Shown: positions 38,201 through 47,857, numbered from the stretch's first letter. The stretch: DNA of 64,000 nt from Sabellastarte sp. h YS-2021 (GCA_964017235.1 OZ024938.1:50194332-50258331), one strand, 5' to 3'. Notes: generated by a model not told the origin, from the sequence alone. Numbers and translations are program-made.

Positions 38201-39733
38201 CACCTGTAGTAATTCTGTTTGCGTCTTTATTTCCAACTTGATTTTATATATCAAATCCTGAGATCAGCTGAACACACAAGCTGATATTTTGGCTTCACCA
38301 TATACTCCTGCATAAAATCCTATAGTAAATTCAAAACAGTGCCCTATATTTAAACATAAAATTCATAAAATATACCCCATTCCTATCTTTGTTTCTTTTA
38401 CTCCATACAGGCAGCCATCATGACTACTGAAACCAATCTGTACCAAAAGGTCAAGGCTTTGGTTGAAAAGGGTATTGACACCCAAACAAAAGATTTCAGT
38501 CACTTTACTCCATGTATGAACGTTGTCAAACGCTGGCAGGAAGCGGAAGCTAAATCATGCCTAAATTCCATCTTAAGGTGGGAACTGAAAAGGTGTTTTC
38601 TTTTGCTAGTTAGAGAAGGATGTGACGTCAACAAGATTACTACGGGGATGAAACCTCTAGATCATGATGGTTCAGTTCTGCACATGGCTACTAGATATGG
38701 AATTTCTGAATTGGTGAAAATTATTATAAAAGAATTCAGTGCAGATGTCAATTGCAGAAGTGAGGCTTTCAGAGCATTACATAAAATAACGTGTTCTCCA
38801 GTGTTAAAGTTTAAACAATTAAATTTTAAATAAATAGCGGTTGCATGGGTTTGTAACATTCTTGTTTATGTATGAAACTTTATCAAATGAAAACCAGGGA
38901 ATTTTCACACCTGTAAAAGTTTACCTTTCACTTGCACAACAGACTTGCTTCTAAGCAGAGTTGACCACTGAGAATTTATTTGAATACTGACTTGACAAAC
39001 TTGGATTTGTTAACTAGGCATCCCTGAAATCCTCTAACAATCAAAACATTTAAATTTATTTTGCTGAAAAGATGCTAAAGAGAAAGCAAAGCTTACTAAA
39101 GCTCAGCTAAAACTTTCTCAAAACGTGCATGAACTTCATTAAAGCTATCAGCTACTTTTTTCAAGATATCTCCCTTTGTTATGAATATAGGGCACCAATT
39201 AATCAAATATCATTGCATACTATCTTATTTTGCCAAACTATTTTTATATCTCTCATTACAGTGACTTTGCTTTTATTTCAGACTCTAAAGACCAAACTCC
39301 ATTATACTTGGCAGTCAAGCACCAGCATTTTGATGCTGCAAAGATCCTCATAGAAAACCACGCAGATTTATATCAGATGGCAACTGTCACCATAGGACAG
39401 AGGTTGCTCTGCGCATCTGCATTTCAGTTTGCCCTTGAACTTGGACATGTGGATATGGCCATACTATTGTACCATGCTGGCTATAATCTGAGGTATGAAG
39501 AGTATCTAGTGGATGAACTGGATTTGCCTGAGGTTCTGAGACGAAGCTCCAAGCTGAAGGATTTACTGCTGTGTCTCAAACTAAACCAGGAGTCCACCCA
39601 ACCAAGCACTTTACACAGTCTTTGTTTTAGACTGATTTGGTATATGGTGATACCAAGAAAAAACAACCGAGTCAACAGCCTTCCAGTACCCCAGCATATA
39701 AAGGATGATCTTTGTTACAAAGGGATATATTGA
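29037..39733 (+). CDS. Ankyrin-repeat SOCS-box (ASB-like) protein
   Basis: Five coding exons (29037-29250, 35657-35828, 37759-37945, 38411-38759, 39282-39733) join with matching phases (1, 2, 0, 1) to 457 residues plus stop. The body is about eight ankyrin repeats, recognised by TPLMYAV, SPLWLAA, SVLHMAT and TPLYLAV cores and GADV-type turns. The C-terminus is a SOCS box: LHSLCFRLIWYMV is the BC-box-like helix and VNSLPVPQHIKDDLCY the cullin-box-like part. ASB proteins are substrate receptors of cullin-5/elongin-B/C ubiquitin ligases, with the ankyrin stack holding the substrate; this role is from family knowledge. The length suits the ASB family, but I do not assign an orthologue number. Intron 1 (6.4 kb) is almost entirely a Gypsy element. 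The Gly of the second repeat's usual GADPN is Arg because the split codon at intron 1 reads C|GG. Confidence 0.9.
29251..29977 (+). other. ASB-like intron 1, 5' part
   Basis: Intronic sequence between the donor of exon 1 and the Gypsy element. No gene in it. Confidence 0.7.
29982..30993 (-). repeat. 3' LTR of Gypsy element
   Basis: 1,012 bp, TG...CA ends (TGTTACGG to AAGTAACA in + orientation). By eye it differs from the other LTR at one site (GTCTGCCTGG here, GTCTGTCTGG there, ~30382). Confidence 0.95.
30994..31008 (-). other. Polypurine tract of Gypsy element
   Basis: On the - strand this reads TTTAAGGGGGGGAGG immediately before the 3' LTR, the expected place and composition for a plus-strand primer. 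Confidence 0.8.
31288..34494 (-). CDS. Gag-protease-integrase polyprotein, no RT
   Basis: 1,068 codons from ATG at 34494 (MASAKEFV). Order: a SAP-like N-terminal helix pair (~20-60); a Glu/Gln/Arg coiled coil made of three tandem EELEAQQRK repeats (~100-140); a Gag core (~165-350); a CCHC zinc knuckle CHYCKKPGHVMSDC (~380-395); a retropepsin-like DTGATQSLL (~467); an integrase HHCC zinc domain ending FCKTCHICQ (~720-760). The integrase core has its three acidic residues in IIDCVGPL (~790), SDQGSNF (~850) and ALERFHS (~886). The C-terminus NPGGKAS...MVKPYFERG looks like the beta-barrel that follows integrase. The whole RT/RNase H part is absent, yet no stop or frameshift interrupts the frame, implying recent mobilisation as a unit. 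Confidence 0.92.
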   Translation of the reverse strand: MASAKEFVQSPSMEVLETFKKDMLMQIAQELQLEVKRSTRKHELKRLIVEQLVDEDVLPDSCLEVYKPLPMEPSGQYEIRRLEIERELRLKELETQALAQQRKEELEAQQRKEELEAQQRKEELEAQQREKELELKHEREMRALELNARRIAHEESIATKFDLGKNVRLVPPFNESEVDKYFQHFERVAQNLKWPIDQWPLLLQSVLRGKAQEAYTALPISECVDYNSVKNAILKAYELVPEAYRQKFRNYRKQESQTHVEFAHEKEVYFDRWCNSREVGTDFEKLRQVILIEEFKRCVRDDIKTHLDEQKVANLAKAAAYADDYALTHKSTFNKNKSFGPAKKSYPEIGKKSENVAPEKSSDKGQTSNQTMSKDRKPRSFAPVCHYCKKPGHVMSDCWLLKKRREKEATPNAFVSSKSNWRSNPNRAESSIGLDKSEIIREEFKPFVSEGFVSLESSSSQVPIKILRDTGATQSLLLEGVLPLSVSTSTGESVIAQGIEGGCVNVPLHKVKLVSDLVTGSVVVGTRPTLPIKGVSLLLGNDLAGGKEVADPKVTSKPITLVSTEKLEEVIPGIFPSCAVTRAMAKKAQEEPKDCKQSTDVLVDLSDTFLNNYDHDVQNFSDTNPKDRVDSEKQDPIDCKDVSLSKSKLISEQENDPELAPLFKLVLPPVELDKVPVGYYVRNGVLMRKWRPPNVPASEEWSVVHQIVVPKVYQSEILKLAHESPMGGHLGINKTYNKITKHFYWPQIWHCVAEFCKTCHICQMVGKPNQKIPVAPLKPIPAFEEPFSKVIIDCVGPLPKTKSRNQYLLTIMCTSTRFPEAIPLTNITAPKISKALVNFFTLVGLPKEIQSDQGSNFMSGLFQQVVFQLGAKQIKSSAYHPESQGALERFHSTLKNMIRTYCLDNEKDWDEGISLLLFAVRESVQESLGFSPFELVFGHSVRGPLKLLKENWLSENTESLNLLDYVSRFRNKLKKACELAQQNLKTSQAKMKMLYDKKLQNRIFNPGGKASVSSPGQMNKLQARDLGSYPVARRVETLQKTIKNCDNRHSSQMWEITMVKPYFERGIT
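34590..34607 (-). other. Primer-binding site, tRNA-Pro type
   Basis: On the - strand, 7 nt after the 5' LTR, an 18-nt stretch (TGGGGGCTCG...) has the sequence of the primer site used with tRNA-Pro in retroviruses and some Gypsy elements. Recognised from memory; a tRNA alignment would confirm it. Confidence 0.8.
34615..35626 (-). repeat. 5' LTR of Gypsy element
   Basis: 1,012-bp LTR nearest the start of the ORF. It should hold the element's promoter. Its right edge is followed by the ACCT duplication and then only 26 nt of host intron before exon 2 of the ASB-like gene. Confidence 0.95.
35657..35828 (+). CDS. ASB-like gene, coding exon 2
   Basis: Acceptor ttgtttatctttatag ends at 35656. It encodes ADPNIPDKYGQTPLMYAV and a second repeat (GADVTMKDFRGRTVMHAV). 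The donor, AG|gttatt at 35829, is weak. The right LTR of the Gypsy element ends 30 nt upstream of this exon, including the 4-bp target duplication. Confidence 0.88.
35829..36278 (+). other. ASB-like intron 2, first part
   Basis: Intronic, no feature recognised except the left SINE target duplication (ACAAATGCCATTT, 36266-36278). Confidence 0.6.
36279..36507 (-). mobile_element. tRNA-derived SINE family A in ASB-like intron 2
   Basis: Full-length inverted copy, flanked by a 13-bp duplication with one mismatch (36266-36278 ACAAATGCCATTT; 36508-36520 ACAAGTGCCATTT). Confidence 0.92.
36508..36934. other. ASB-like intron 2, middle part
   Basis: AT-rich, no feature recognised. Confidence 0.55.
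36935..37540 (+). repeat. Degenerate ~143-bp repeats in ASB-like intron 2
   Basis: It starts with CCACAGCCTTTAAAGGGGTG and TTTTCACCCATGGCATCC, shared with 24731 onward. Then come about three diverged units with GGTGTGACCTTTGACCTTG, TAAGGTGTAGAAAGTTAG and GAGATATTGG. Dispersed, partly tandem family; function unknown. Confidence 0.72.
37759..37945 (+). CDS. ASB-like gene, coding exon 3
   Basis: The acceptor is catattgtgacaaag, chosen because it alone restores the frame: AG + A gives Arg, then ILEILLEFQGNIHQSDLYG. The nearer ttttag at 37766 leads to a stop. It encodes SPLWLAA and a repeat ending GRNALQ. Donor gtacaa at 37946, phase 0. Confidence 0.85.
38411..38759 (+). CDS. ASB-like gene, coding exon 4
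   Basis: Acceptor tactccatacag. It begins AAIMTTETNLYQKVKALVEK and continues through REGCDVNKITTGM and SVLHMATRYGISELVKIII to SADVNCR. Donor AA|gtgagg at 38760, phase 1. Reading past it gives a short out-of-family tail, so the donor is preferred. Confidence 0.85.
39282..39733 (+). CDS. ASB-like gene, terminal exon with SOCS box
   Basis: Acceptor cttttatttcag; the split codon A|AC gives Asn, then SKDQTPLYLAVKHQHFDAAK. One full ankyrin repeat, a degenerate one (SAFQFALELGHVDMAILLYH), then the SOCS box. The stop follows KGIY. No intron separates the SOCS box from the last repeats. Confidence 0.9.
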
Positions 39734-41190
39734 GATTTTAGGAAGAATTTTAAGTTGCGTGGTAGCATGTAATGACTACTGATGGTGTATATAACATGAT
39801 GCTAAGAACATAAAAACCTACCCTTGGACCATGCCTTTTCACTGTATTTAATTTGTTTCCCTTTTAATACATTGAAAAGGTTATTTTATAATGGGTAGCT
39901 TCATGGGTCAAAGTTAGTAGTGCATATAAGATGAACATGTTTTTGTGCTGTAAACCATCAGACATAAGTTAATGGTACATTAGTTTCCAACTTCCCCATC
40001 TGTGACTGAGTTTTGAAACAATAATCTGAGAGGTTCAAAAGTAAGTACCATTACACTAGTGAAGCCTTTAGTCAGGGAGAACACATGATAACTTATATTT
40101 AGTGATGATTCTGCATAAATAATTCACAATTATGACATATTATTTTGGCAATATAAATGTAGCTTTAGGTTTTAGCTGCTTTCAGTTTTAAGGTAAGAAG
40201 AGTGCTGGCCACTCTTTCTAGCTTAAATCCAAATCAATTAATGAATCAATCTATATTAATGAACGTGAAGGGTGCCTGTCCATCTGTCTGCAACACAAAG
40301 CCAATCAAATTCTCGTAACTTTCATTGTAACTTTCATTCTGATGTTGTTTCTTTGTAAACAGTTATTATGTCATCTATACAAAACATTCAGCTGTTGGAC
40401 CAAGCAGTATCATCTGTTAAATGTATTGGATCATTGATTGTTGTATTTGCAAGTGGCATCAGGTCAGAAATGTCACTCATTAATTGGCATGGTCCCTTTA
40501 AATGAGAGACAAATCCGTAGTCATATGTGACAATACAGATTAAAGTTATGGACAGCAGATGTCTCCCAGAACAATGACTACCAAGATACACACTACTTGA
40601 TTGTTTGCTCATTGCCCAGGCACAGATATAGTCTACTGGTGTTTTTACTGGAGTTACAATTTGTTCCACTGAGATATTAGGAGCATGATCAAACTCAATG
40701 CAGTATAATGGACATACCCTTCCCAACAACAGGGGTTGCCATATAACTGGATAGCTCACAACTTAGGAGCTCCCAATATCCACTCTGTATATATGCAAAG
40801 GCAGGGGGTCAGATCAAGGTATCAAAGATATCCAACTTTTGATGTTTGGTAGTTCCATAAGCTACGTACATGCAAGGATTTCCTTTGTTATCTTCCTTCC
40901 TTCCTTCTGGTAAGCTCTTCAAAAAACATAAAACACCTCTTCTGGTGTGAAAGATTGGTTACTCCATCTGCTTGGTGAAAAATGGTGTTCTAACTCTTCT
41001 GTAGTCATCGATTGCCAAGCCTCCATTCTGTAAAACCAATAATTATAGAATGAAAAAGAGAGAAGTTATCTTCAAGGTTCAAACAATTTTCTCTTTGTTA
41101 AACAAATGAAGATGGAAAGGTCATTCCACAACTCTAGCAAAGGTGCCGTTGTTTACCAACACAGATATCAGTTTTTCCAGAGGCCCTCAG
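39734..41190. other. Downstream of ASB-like gene, non-coding
   Basis: Contains the 3' UTR of the ASB-like gene, but I found no clear poly(A) signal. A 123-codon - strand frame at 40388-40759 has no recognisable domain and is not called. Confidence 0.45.
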
Positions 41191-41372
41191 TTTATTTATT
41201 TGGGGTTTAACGTCGCTTTCAACACTAAATAGGTCACATCACGATGGGTAATTTTATGGGGAGAGGAAACCAGTACATTCAATTGGTCAAGGTCTGTAAA
41301 CTGCCAACCATCAGTAAGCAACTACCAACTTTCCCACATAGGGTTCGGGGTTTGAACTGCAGACCTCCGATT
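41191..41372 (-). mobile_element. tRNA-derived SINE family A, partial
   Basis: Inverted copy with the T/A-rich tail side intact (TTTATTTATTTGGGGTTTAA) and the body present. The tRNA-like head is truncated after the B-box region. Confidence 0.82.
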
Positions 41373-42629
41373 GCGTTACATTTTTATATTTTGCAAGCCT
41401 GTAGGTTAAAGCAAGTTATACTGAGCTACAAAACTGGGCAAGGACTAAAGAACAATTGGATTTATGTTATTTTCTATCGTGATAAGACTGTAAAAAATAA
41501 TACCGTCAATTTTGGCAATTTAAAAATACATATATGATCAGTTTATGTGACATCCGGACTTATAACTCTATCAGGCAATAGAAATATGAAAACATAGTGT
41601 TTACCGCTGTACACTGATATACCTATTCTGTACAATATAGGACTGCTAAAATATAGTAGATTGCATCTCAATATGTTTCGTTTTATTAAACGTACTGTCC
41701 AGCTTTAAAATTTGTACGGAGCCCACCGGACAAGGTGGGAATGTGGATGAAGATGAAATATGTGACTAGAGTAGAATTTATATCATCATCATGAAATAGG
41801 CTGAGAATTTGATCATGGTGTGACAAAAATAACCACTTTTATCAGGTTTCTTAATATTTACAGTATATCTGTCGACCTTGTCTACTTGTTCACTTCAGGA
41901 TTCTGATTCCTTACACTGTTTTTTTTTCTCCTTAATAACATAATTAATTGCTATATTTTGTGTCACCTCATACTGGAACTGGACTGCAAATGAGCAAGAT
42001 AAGACATAAAGTGACAAGGACATGACATAAAGTGATTAGGACAAGACAGTTTCCTTTTGGATTGAGTCATGGTCCGGATGGAGAGTCATGGTGGGTCGGT
42101 GAAATATCAAACATGTTTGACGTTTTGATGACCCTATAAGTAAAACTGGGAGCTCCTGGCCGACATTGTAATCAAAACAGTCGGGGAGAGGTGGCTCCAG
42201 TTGAAAGATGATTCTGGGGTAAAAAAGTGTGGACATTTTCTTTCCAAGACTGAGATTAGGGCATGATGGCTTCGCGGGTAACACACTCACCTCTCATCTT
42301 TCAGTGGGAAAAATTGGCACTCACAAAGAGGAGCAACTTGTATCTGTTTCTGTCTGTTCATATAAGTGGGCACATGGACACAGGCAGATGGTATCCAGCA
42401 AAGTGTTACTTGAAGCATATCAAATACGTCACTCAGTGCCTGACTGTGTTGTGATGGTTGAAAGGCTACAATGCAGTTTGCAATAATATTCAATTTTAAA
42501 TGTATACTCAGACGACTAGTGTAGCGATAACACTCACTTTCTATCTTCGCCTTAAGAGAGTTTTAGATGTTACGTTTCAGCAAAGGTCACGTCTACCAAT
42601 ACCGACAAACATAACTACCTGTTGAGGTA
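41373..42629. other. Non-coding, unassigned
   Basis: No gene recognised. Around 42262-42330 a stretch (GGGTAACACACTCACCTCTC) vaguely resembles a SINE head but is too diverged to call. Confidence 0.4.
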
Positions 42630-43485
42630 ATTCTAATTCTAATAGTATTTTTATAGCGCTCAATCTCTATCTATTGACAGACTCTAAGACGCATAAAACC
42701 AAAAATCAGAGATCGTAATCGTTAAATCAGAGACATTGCAGGCGTCGGCACCACGGAGAAAGACGAAATGAAAACAGAGGAAAAAAACTAGGGTGGGTAG
42801 GCTTTTTCAAAGAGGTAAGTTTTCAACTTCTTCCTGAATGAGGAGAGAGATTTAGCTGAGCGTACGTCATCAGGGAGATCATTCCAAATCATCGGAGCAT
42901 CGTATGCAAAACTAAGGCCAAATTGCTTTTTTGACTTGTATATTGATGCAAAATGTGGGACCTCAAGCAAAACACCCTGAGATTGACTTCTACGCGTTCT
43001 GTACATACTGTGTCTAGGTTTAAGGAAAGGTTCGAAGTATTTTGGATGGCCACTATGTAGAAACTTGTACACCAGAAGAGCGACCTTGAAAATAGAGCGA
43101 TGCATGATAGGCAACCAATGAAGACTCTTTCTTACAGGAGTGATATGTGAGTACTTGGTGGTATTCGCCACAATTCTAGCTAGACTGTTCTGAACACATT
43201 GGAGCCTATGAAGGTCAAGAGCAGAGAGACTTCTGAAAAGAGAATTACAGTAGTCAAGCCGACTTCCAAGCAAGGCATTTGCAGCCAAGAGAGCAGCTTC
43301 ACGTGTAAGATACCCTCTGAGTCGCCTTAAATCCCTGATATGAACAAAACAAGCGTTGCAGATATTCCTGACATGGCAAGAAAAGGAAAAATCTGAATCG
43401 AACCAGACACCAAGGTTCCTGATTGCCTCAGCAGGTGACAGGAGGTAATGCCTGTGCAATCCGTTTGACAGTGGCATACTACATT
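42630..43485 (-). pseudogene. 5'-truncated CR1/L2-like LINE, ORF 3' end intact
   Basis: A clean 229-codon frame (43477-42788) encodes the region after the RT palm: NLGVWFDSDFSFSCHV, then LGSRLDYCNSLFRSLSALDL, SLHWLPIMHRSIFKVALLVY and IWNDLPDDVRSAKSLSSFRK. A short 3' UTR with a CTAATAGTATTTTTATAGCG motif follows. Truncated at the 5' end as usual for LINEs. The open frame indicates a fairly recent insertion; related to 16330 and 19700. Confidence 0.88.
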
Positions 43486-43720
43486 TTCAATTATATATTC
43501 AGATGTTTATTGCATCGCATCGAACAAAGGAGTTAATTCCCTAACTTTGGGGTTTAAGTAGTAGACATTTAGTTACTGATACCTAGAGGTCCATTCTGCA
43601 CAATCTTGGCCGACTAGTGCTATTTTCATCCAACGCTTTGGTTAATCCTAAAACCAAAGGCATGACATAATGTTTTGTGATCTCAGAAAGAGTTCAGCAC
43701 GGAATAACTTGCAGCTTTGT

Positions 43721-43911
43721 AGTCCTTGGTGGCCTAGTGGTTATCAAGTCAGGGATCTCAACACAGGCTGTCAACTCTGTGTGGGTTCAACTCCCACATG
43801 TGACAAAGCTGGAGACCTATCCCAATATATCTATTCCTATATCCTATATTCCTATATCTATACCTATCCCTGGCTGTTGAACAGGACGTGAAACTCCAAC
43901 TTTGAACTTCG
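43721..43911 (+). mobile_element. tRNA-derived SINE, family B
   Basis: Head TCCTTGGTGGCCTAGTGGTTA with B-box GGGTTCAACTCCCAC. It then has a microsatellite-like CTATATCCTATATTCC stretch and the tail GTTGAACAGGACGTGAAACTC. The best-preserved family B copy here. Confidence 0.75.
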
Positions 43912-44105
43912 TAACTTGCATTTTGTCATGTGCTTAGTACATACCTAGTCTCATGCAGTCCTAATTATACACATCATGCATGTAGTTAAAAGTGGGAAGG
44001 GTTTTATTTTTCAAGTGCGCATAGCAATGGTGGATATTTACAAGAGTTTGGCACCATTGAAAGTCATATGGCTCTTTGATATTTTATGAATTTCTTACTA
44101 TACCT

Positions 44106-44698
44106 GGGGCGGATTTCACGAAAGGTCTTAGCCCGGTCTCAGACTCAAACTTGAGACTTTTGTCTCAAATTATTGGAATATTTTACTTGAGTCCATGGGC
44201 TCTGCCTTAATGGATTTCACAAAAGGTCTCAGTCTCAGCTTTAGCTGAGCCACTGGCTCAAATGTTGAGACTGGTAGAAAGTGGGCTTAAGTTTTGTAAA
44301 CAAATTTAAGGCTCAAATATGGCCGCCATAATTCTTTCTTCACTTCAAAATTTGAAATGGCTGATAATAGGGTACAAATATATAAAACAATCCCCTGAAG
44401 TAGTCTTTGGGTGTTTTTACATGTTTACAAGGTTTCCCATTGTAAAATTGTATTTAACCAGAGATATTATGTGTCAAACAAGGAACATATTTGTCATCAG
44501 TAGAATATTTTGACTACAAAAAATGGTCACATGACACAGAAAACCACTGTGGTTATTTGATAAGCTTGGTCTGAACTGAGACCCCTTCTGTAAAAACCAT
44601 TTGAGACAAAGACTCAGCTGAGCCAAAAGGCTCAGATTTGAGCCAGTGGCTCAGCCTGAGACTGGGCTAAGTCTGAGCCCTTTCATGAAATCCGCCCC
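44106..44698. mobile_element. Foldback element, GGGGCGGATTTCACGAAA ends
   Basis: Left GGGGCGGATTTCACGAAAGG, right inverted TTTCATGAAATCCGCCCC. The arms repeat GTCTCA, CTCAAA, TTGAGAC, TGAGCC words, the same word set as 2224-2940. The centre (~44310-44560) is unrelated AT-rich sequence. Confidence 0.78.
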
Positions 44699-44699
44699 T

Positions 44700-45058
44700 G
44701 GGGCCGGTTTCACGAAGCATCCTTAAGATAAAGGTCACCTTAAATTTAAGGATTTCTCCCTCCTTTAAAAAACTCAGTTTCACAAAGCTTCCTTCCTTAA
44801 AAGGGACCTTGAAAACTCCCTCAAATTTCAAGGAGGCTAAGGACTAACCATAAATTTAAGGAAGTGTCCTTCAAGAAATGTTTAATAACTTTAATGAACA
44901 TTTGCTCCCTCCTTAAGTTTCAAGGAATACCTTTGGTAAGGAGAGTTAAAAGAGGCTTTGTGAAAATGAATTTTAAGATGACCTTCCCAAAGGAATAAAA
45001 ATGAACTTCCTTTACTAAAGGAGGCCCTTTCCAAAGGAGGTTTCGTAAAACCGGCCCC
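44700..45058. mobile_element. Foldback element, GGGGCCGGTTTCACGAAGC ends, 'CCTTAA' words
   Basis: It begins one base after the previous element ends. Left GGGGCCGGTTTCACGAAGC, right TTTCGTAAAACCGGCCCC. The interior is CCTTAAA, CCTCC, TTTAAGGA and AAGGAGG words in both orientations; a different vocabulary from 44106-44698 despite near-identical ends. Confidence 0.78.
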
Positions 45059-45076
45059 TGTGCTTAAAAAGGATCA

Positions 45077-46033
45077 GGGGCCGGTTTCACGAAGCCTCCT
45101 TTGTTTTTTCCTTCCTTAAAGTAAAGGAAGGGGGATTTCTAACCTTTGGCAAGGCTTCCCTTAAATCCTGTTTCACAAAGCCTCCTTTATTCCACCTTAC
45201 CAAAGAATTTCCTTAAAACAAAGGAAGGGTGATTCCCTGTATAACCACACTGCATGGAATTTCCCCTCCATTACTTATATAACCTTCACACAATAAATAT
45301 TTTAGCATTTTAACTATTTTAAACTTTGTACATTAGGTACATTTTAATTTTCAGATACATTATTGGCATTTTTATTTCTTTTGGGAGTTGTTTCCAAAAC
45401 CTATAACCACACCAATATTTTTCTTTCACTGTAAGTACATGTGTACTTGTGCACTTATTTTGTACCTAAATTACCTTATGGAGGCACTGTCCTTATTGTA
45501 ACACTGTTAAAGATCAGTAAAGTCAGTAAATCCATATTTTACTATATTTTAATAAATTTTGTAAAATGCAGATTAGTTGTGATTATATTTTGCAAATTAA
45601 TACAGTAGGTCACATGACAATTTTTTACCCAAAGTAAGGGAGGGGCCCTTTATGTTCAAGGAAACTCCATGAATATGTTTCTCACTTCAAAAGTTTGAAC
45701 ATCAATTTTTCAAGAATTAAACAACCAAATTGTATGAAATAAACAGCAAAACATTGTTTGTGGATGTAGGTTTGACAATAATGTTTCAGGTTCTATATAC
45801 TTAGGTGGATTCACCTCAAAATGTTCATTAAAGTTAATAAACATTCCTTGAAGGACACTTCCTTAAATCTAAGGTAGGTCCTTAGCTTCCTTGAAATTCA
45901 AGGGAGTTTTCAAGGTCTCCTTTAAGGAAGGAGGCTTTGTGCAACTGAGATTTTTTAAAGGAGGGAGAAAATCAAGGAAATCCCAGAATTTAAGGTGACC
46001 TTTATCTAAAGGAGGCTTCGTGAAACAGGCCCC
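45077..46033. mobile_element. Foldback element, same ends, long AT-rich centre
   Basis: Left GGGGCCGGTTTCACGAAGC, right GGCTTCGTGAAACAGGCCCC. The arms use the same CCTTAA/AAGGAGG words as 44700-45058, separated by ~550 bp of AT-rich centre (45250-45800). No ORF of note. Confidence 0.78.
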
Positions 46034-46733
46034 AGGAATCAGATTTTAGCCAATCAAATTCACGCATTTAGTGCTGGGGGAAATAATAATTTTCTTTTTG
46101 AGAGGCCTCTCTGACAGTTTTGTTTATGGTTTGTCCATATACTATCTAAGTATTTAAAATATATAAAACCCAAGTTTTACTGTGAACAATAAGTATTGTT
46201 ATTATGATAATGATACGTCAGTTTACATCACACAGTTTTATCTGCTGTCCTTTGCCCGTTCAAGCCTCCCAGAGTCAATCAATCACTGAGACATTGCTGT
46301 TTGATAATAACTATTTGATTGCGTGATAGTAATGTCAACCAGCTCAACAAATTACACCCCCTTTTCCTAAAGAAAATGGATATTAGACTCTTTATTATTC
46401 TTGGTGAGGTATTATTTAATATTATAGATGCTAAATTAATGCAATTTTGGTCAAAAGCTGCAAGTGTACATTTGGCCAGACATTTGGGGCATTGTCATTT
46501 GGTTAGTTCTTATTATAAAGAATGCATCGGTTTCATTCATTTTATGGACTTTTGATTTGTAATGTTGCAAAATATATCCCCGCGTGTCTATTTTGTTTAT
46601 TGGGTATTTTAATTATTGGTTATATATTCAAAAAGCTGAACTAAATTGCAGGGTTGGATACGTCTGCACATAGGATATTTTAACACGTGAATGGCTTTGG
46701 AAGTTTATTCAAATATTGTCTGTTAATTTACAG
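46034..46733. other. Non-coding, unassigned
   Basis: A 78-codon frame at 46319-46555 lacks features of a known protein and is not called. Confidence 0.4.
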
Positions 46734-46763
46734 GTTTCCTGACAATAACCGTCACTAGATCAG
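46734..46763 (+). CDS. Possible 30-nt exon of the Methyltransf_FA gene
   Basis: A good acceptor (gttaatttacag) and a good donor (AG|gtaagc) bracket 30 nt. With phase 1 at both ends it reads FLTITVTRS, and its last base joins the 57110 exon (G+GT = Gly) in frame. Splice sites and phase support it. Its size and the lack of a known domain mean it could be chance. Confidence 0.35.
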
Positions 46764-46920
46764 GTAAGCATTCATCATTTCTATGCTATAATATTTGTGT
46801 TAATTGTGGAGTGCAACCAGGTGTGAAATTGTACTCTTCTATATTGTGTAATTTCAGAGTACCGCGAGAAATAGCAAGTCTGGTACTAAAATTGATTTAC
46901 AAATAATTGTTGGGATAATA

Positions 46921-47795
46921 CGGAGCCCCTAATAGGACATGGTAAAATAAAAATTGCACCATGTATTAAGTCGTGCGCACAAGATGATCTCGTGATAACG
47001 AGAAAATAAGTCCTGATAATGAGATGATCTCATTAGCACCACTTGTTTTCTTGATATCACAAGATCATCTGGTGCTCACCAGATGATCTTGTGCTCACTA
47101 GATAAAGTGGTGATCACCAGATAAAGTAGTTATCACAACATAATAAGGAGTGAACACTAGTTTATGTGGTGATCACCACTTATTATGTTGTTATCACCAG
47201 ATGAAGTAGTGAGCACTACATTATCTGGTGTTAACCAGATCATTCTATTATCACTAGTTCATCTCATGCTCACCACTTCATCTAGTGATCACCAGATGAT
47301 GTGGTGATCACTACCTATTTTCTTGTTATCACCAGATGATGTGGTGAGCATGAGATGATCTGGTTATAACTAAATGATGTGGTGATCACTACTTCATCTT
47401 GTGATAACAAGAAAATAAGTAGTGAGCACCACATAAACTAGTGCTCGCTACTTATTACGTCGTGATAACGTCTTTATCTGGTGATCACCACTTTATCTAG
47501 TGAGCACAAGATCATCTGGTGAGCTCCAGATGATCTTGTGATATCAATAAAACAAGTGGTGCTAATGAGATCATCTCATTATCACAAGAAAATAACTTGT
47601 GATAACGAAATGATCTCGTTATCCCCAGATCATCTTGATATCATGAGATGATCTTGTTATCACGACATATTATCTCATTATGATGAGATCATCTCATTAT
47701 CACGACTTATTTTCTTGTTATCACGCGATCATCTTGTGCGCACGACTTAATACATGGTGCAATTTTTATTTTACCATGTCCTATTAGGGGCTCCG
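46921..47795. mobile_element. Large hierarchical palindrome, CGGAGCCCC ends
   Basis: About 90 bp at each end are near-perfect inverted copies (CGGAGCCCCTAATAGGACAT ... ATGTCCTATTAGGGGCTCCG), flanked by TA on both sides. The 700-bp interior is a string of ~8-10-bp words (GTGATCACCA, GTTATCACCA, GTGCTCACCA, GATGATCT, GATAAAGT, TTATTTTC), many of them palindromes themselves. No coding capacity. Confidence 0.85.
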
Positions 47796-47857
47796 TAGGA
47801 TAAAGACAGGGTACCAGTAATAATTTGGAAATTTTATTTTAAATGTAGCTTTTATAA

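Noticed and set aside
40388..40759. 123-codon - strand frame as a gene
   Set aside because: No domain, signal or partner exon recognised; composition like surrounding non-coding sequence.
42788..43477. 229-codon frame as a host gene
   Set aside because: Clear LINE 3' ORF end with a shared 3' UTR motif; no intron and no start context.
46921..47795. CRISPR-like array because of repeated short words
   Set aside because: There are no constant repeats with unique spacers; the unit is a palindrome of variable words in an animal genome.
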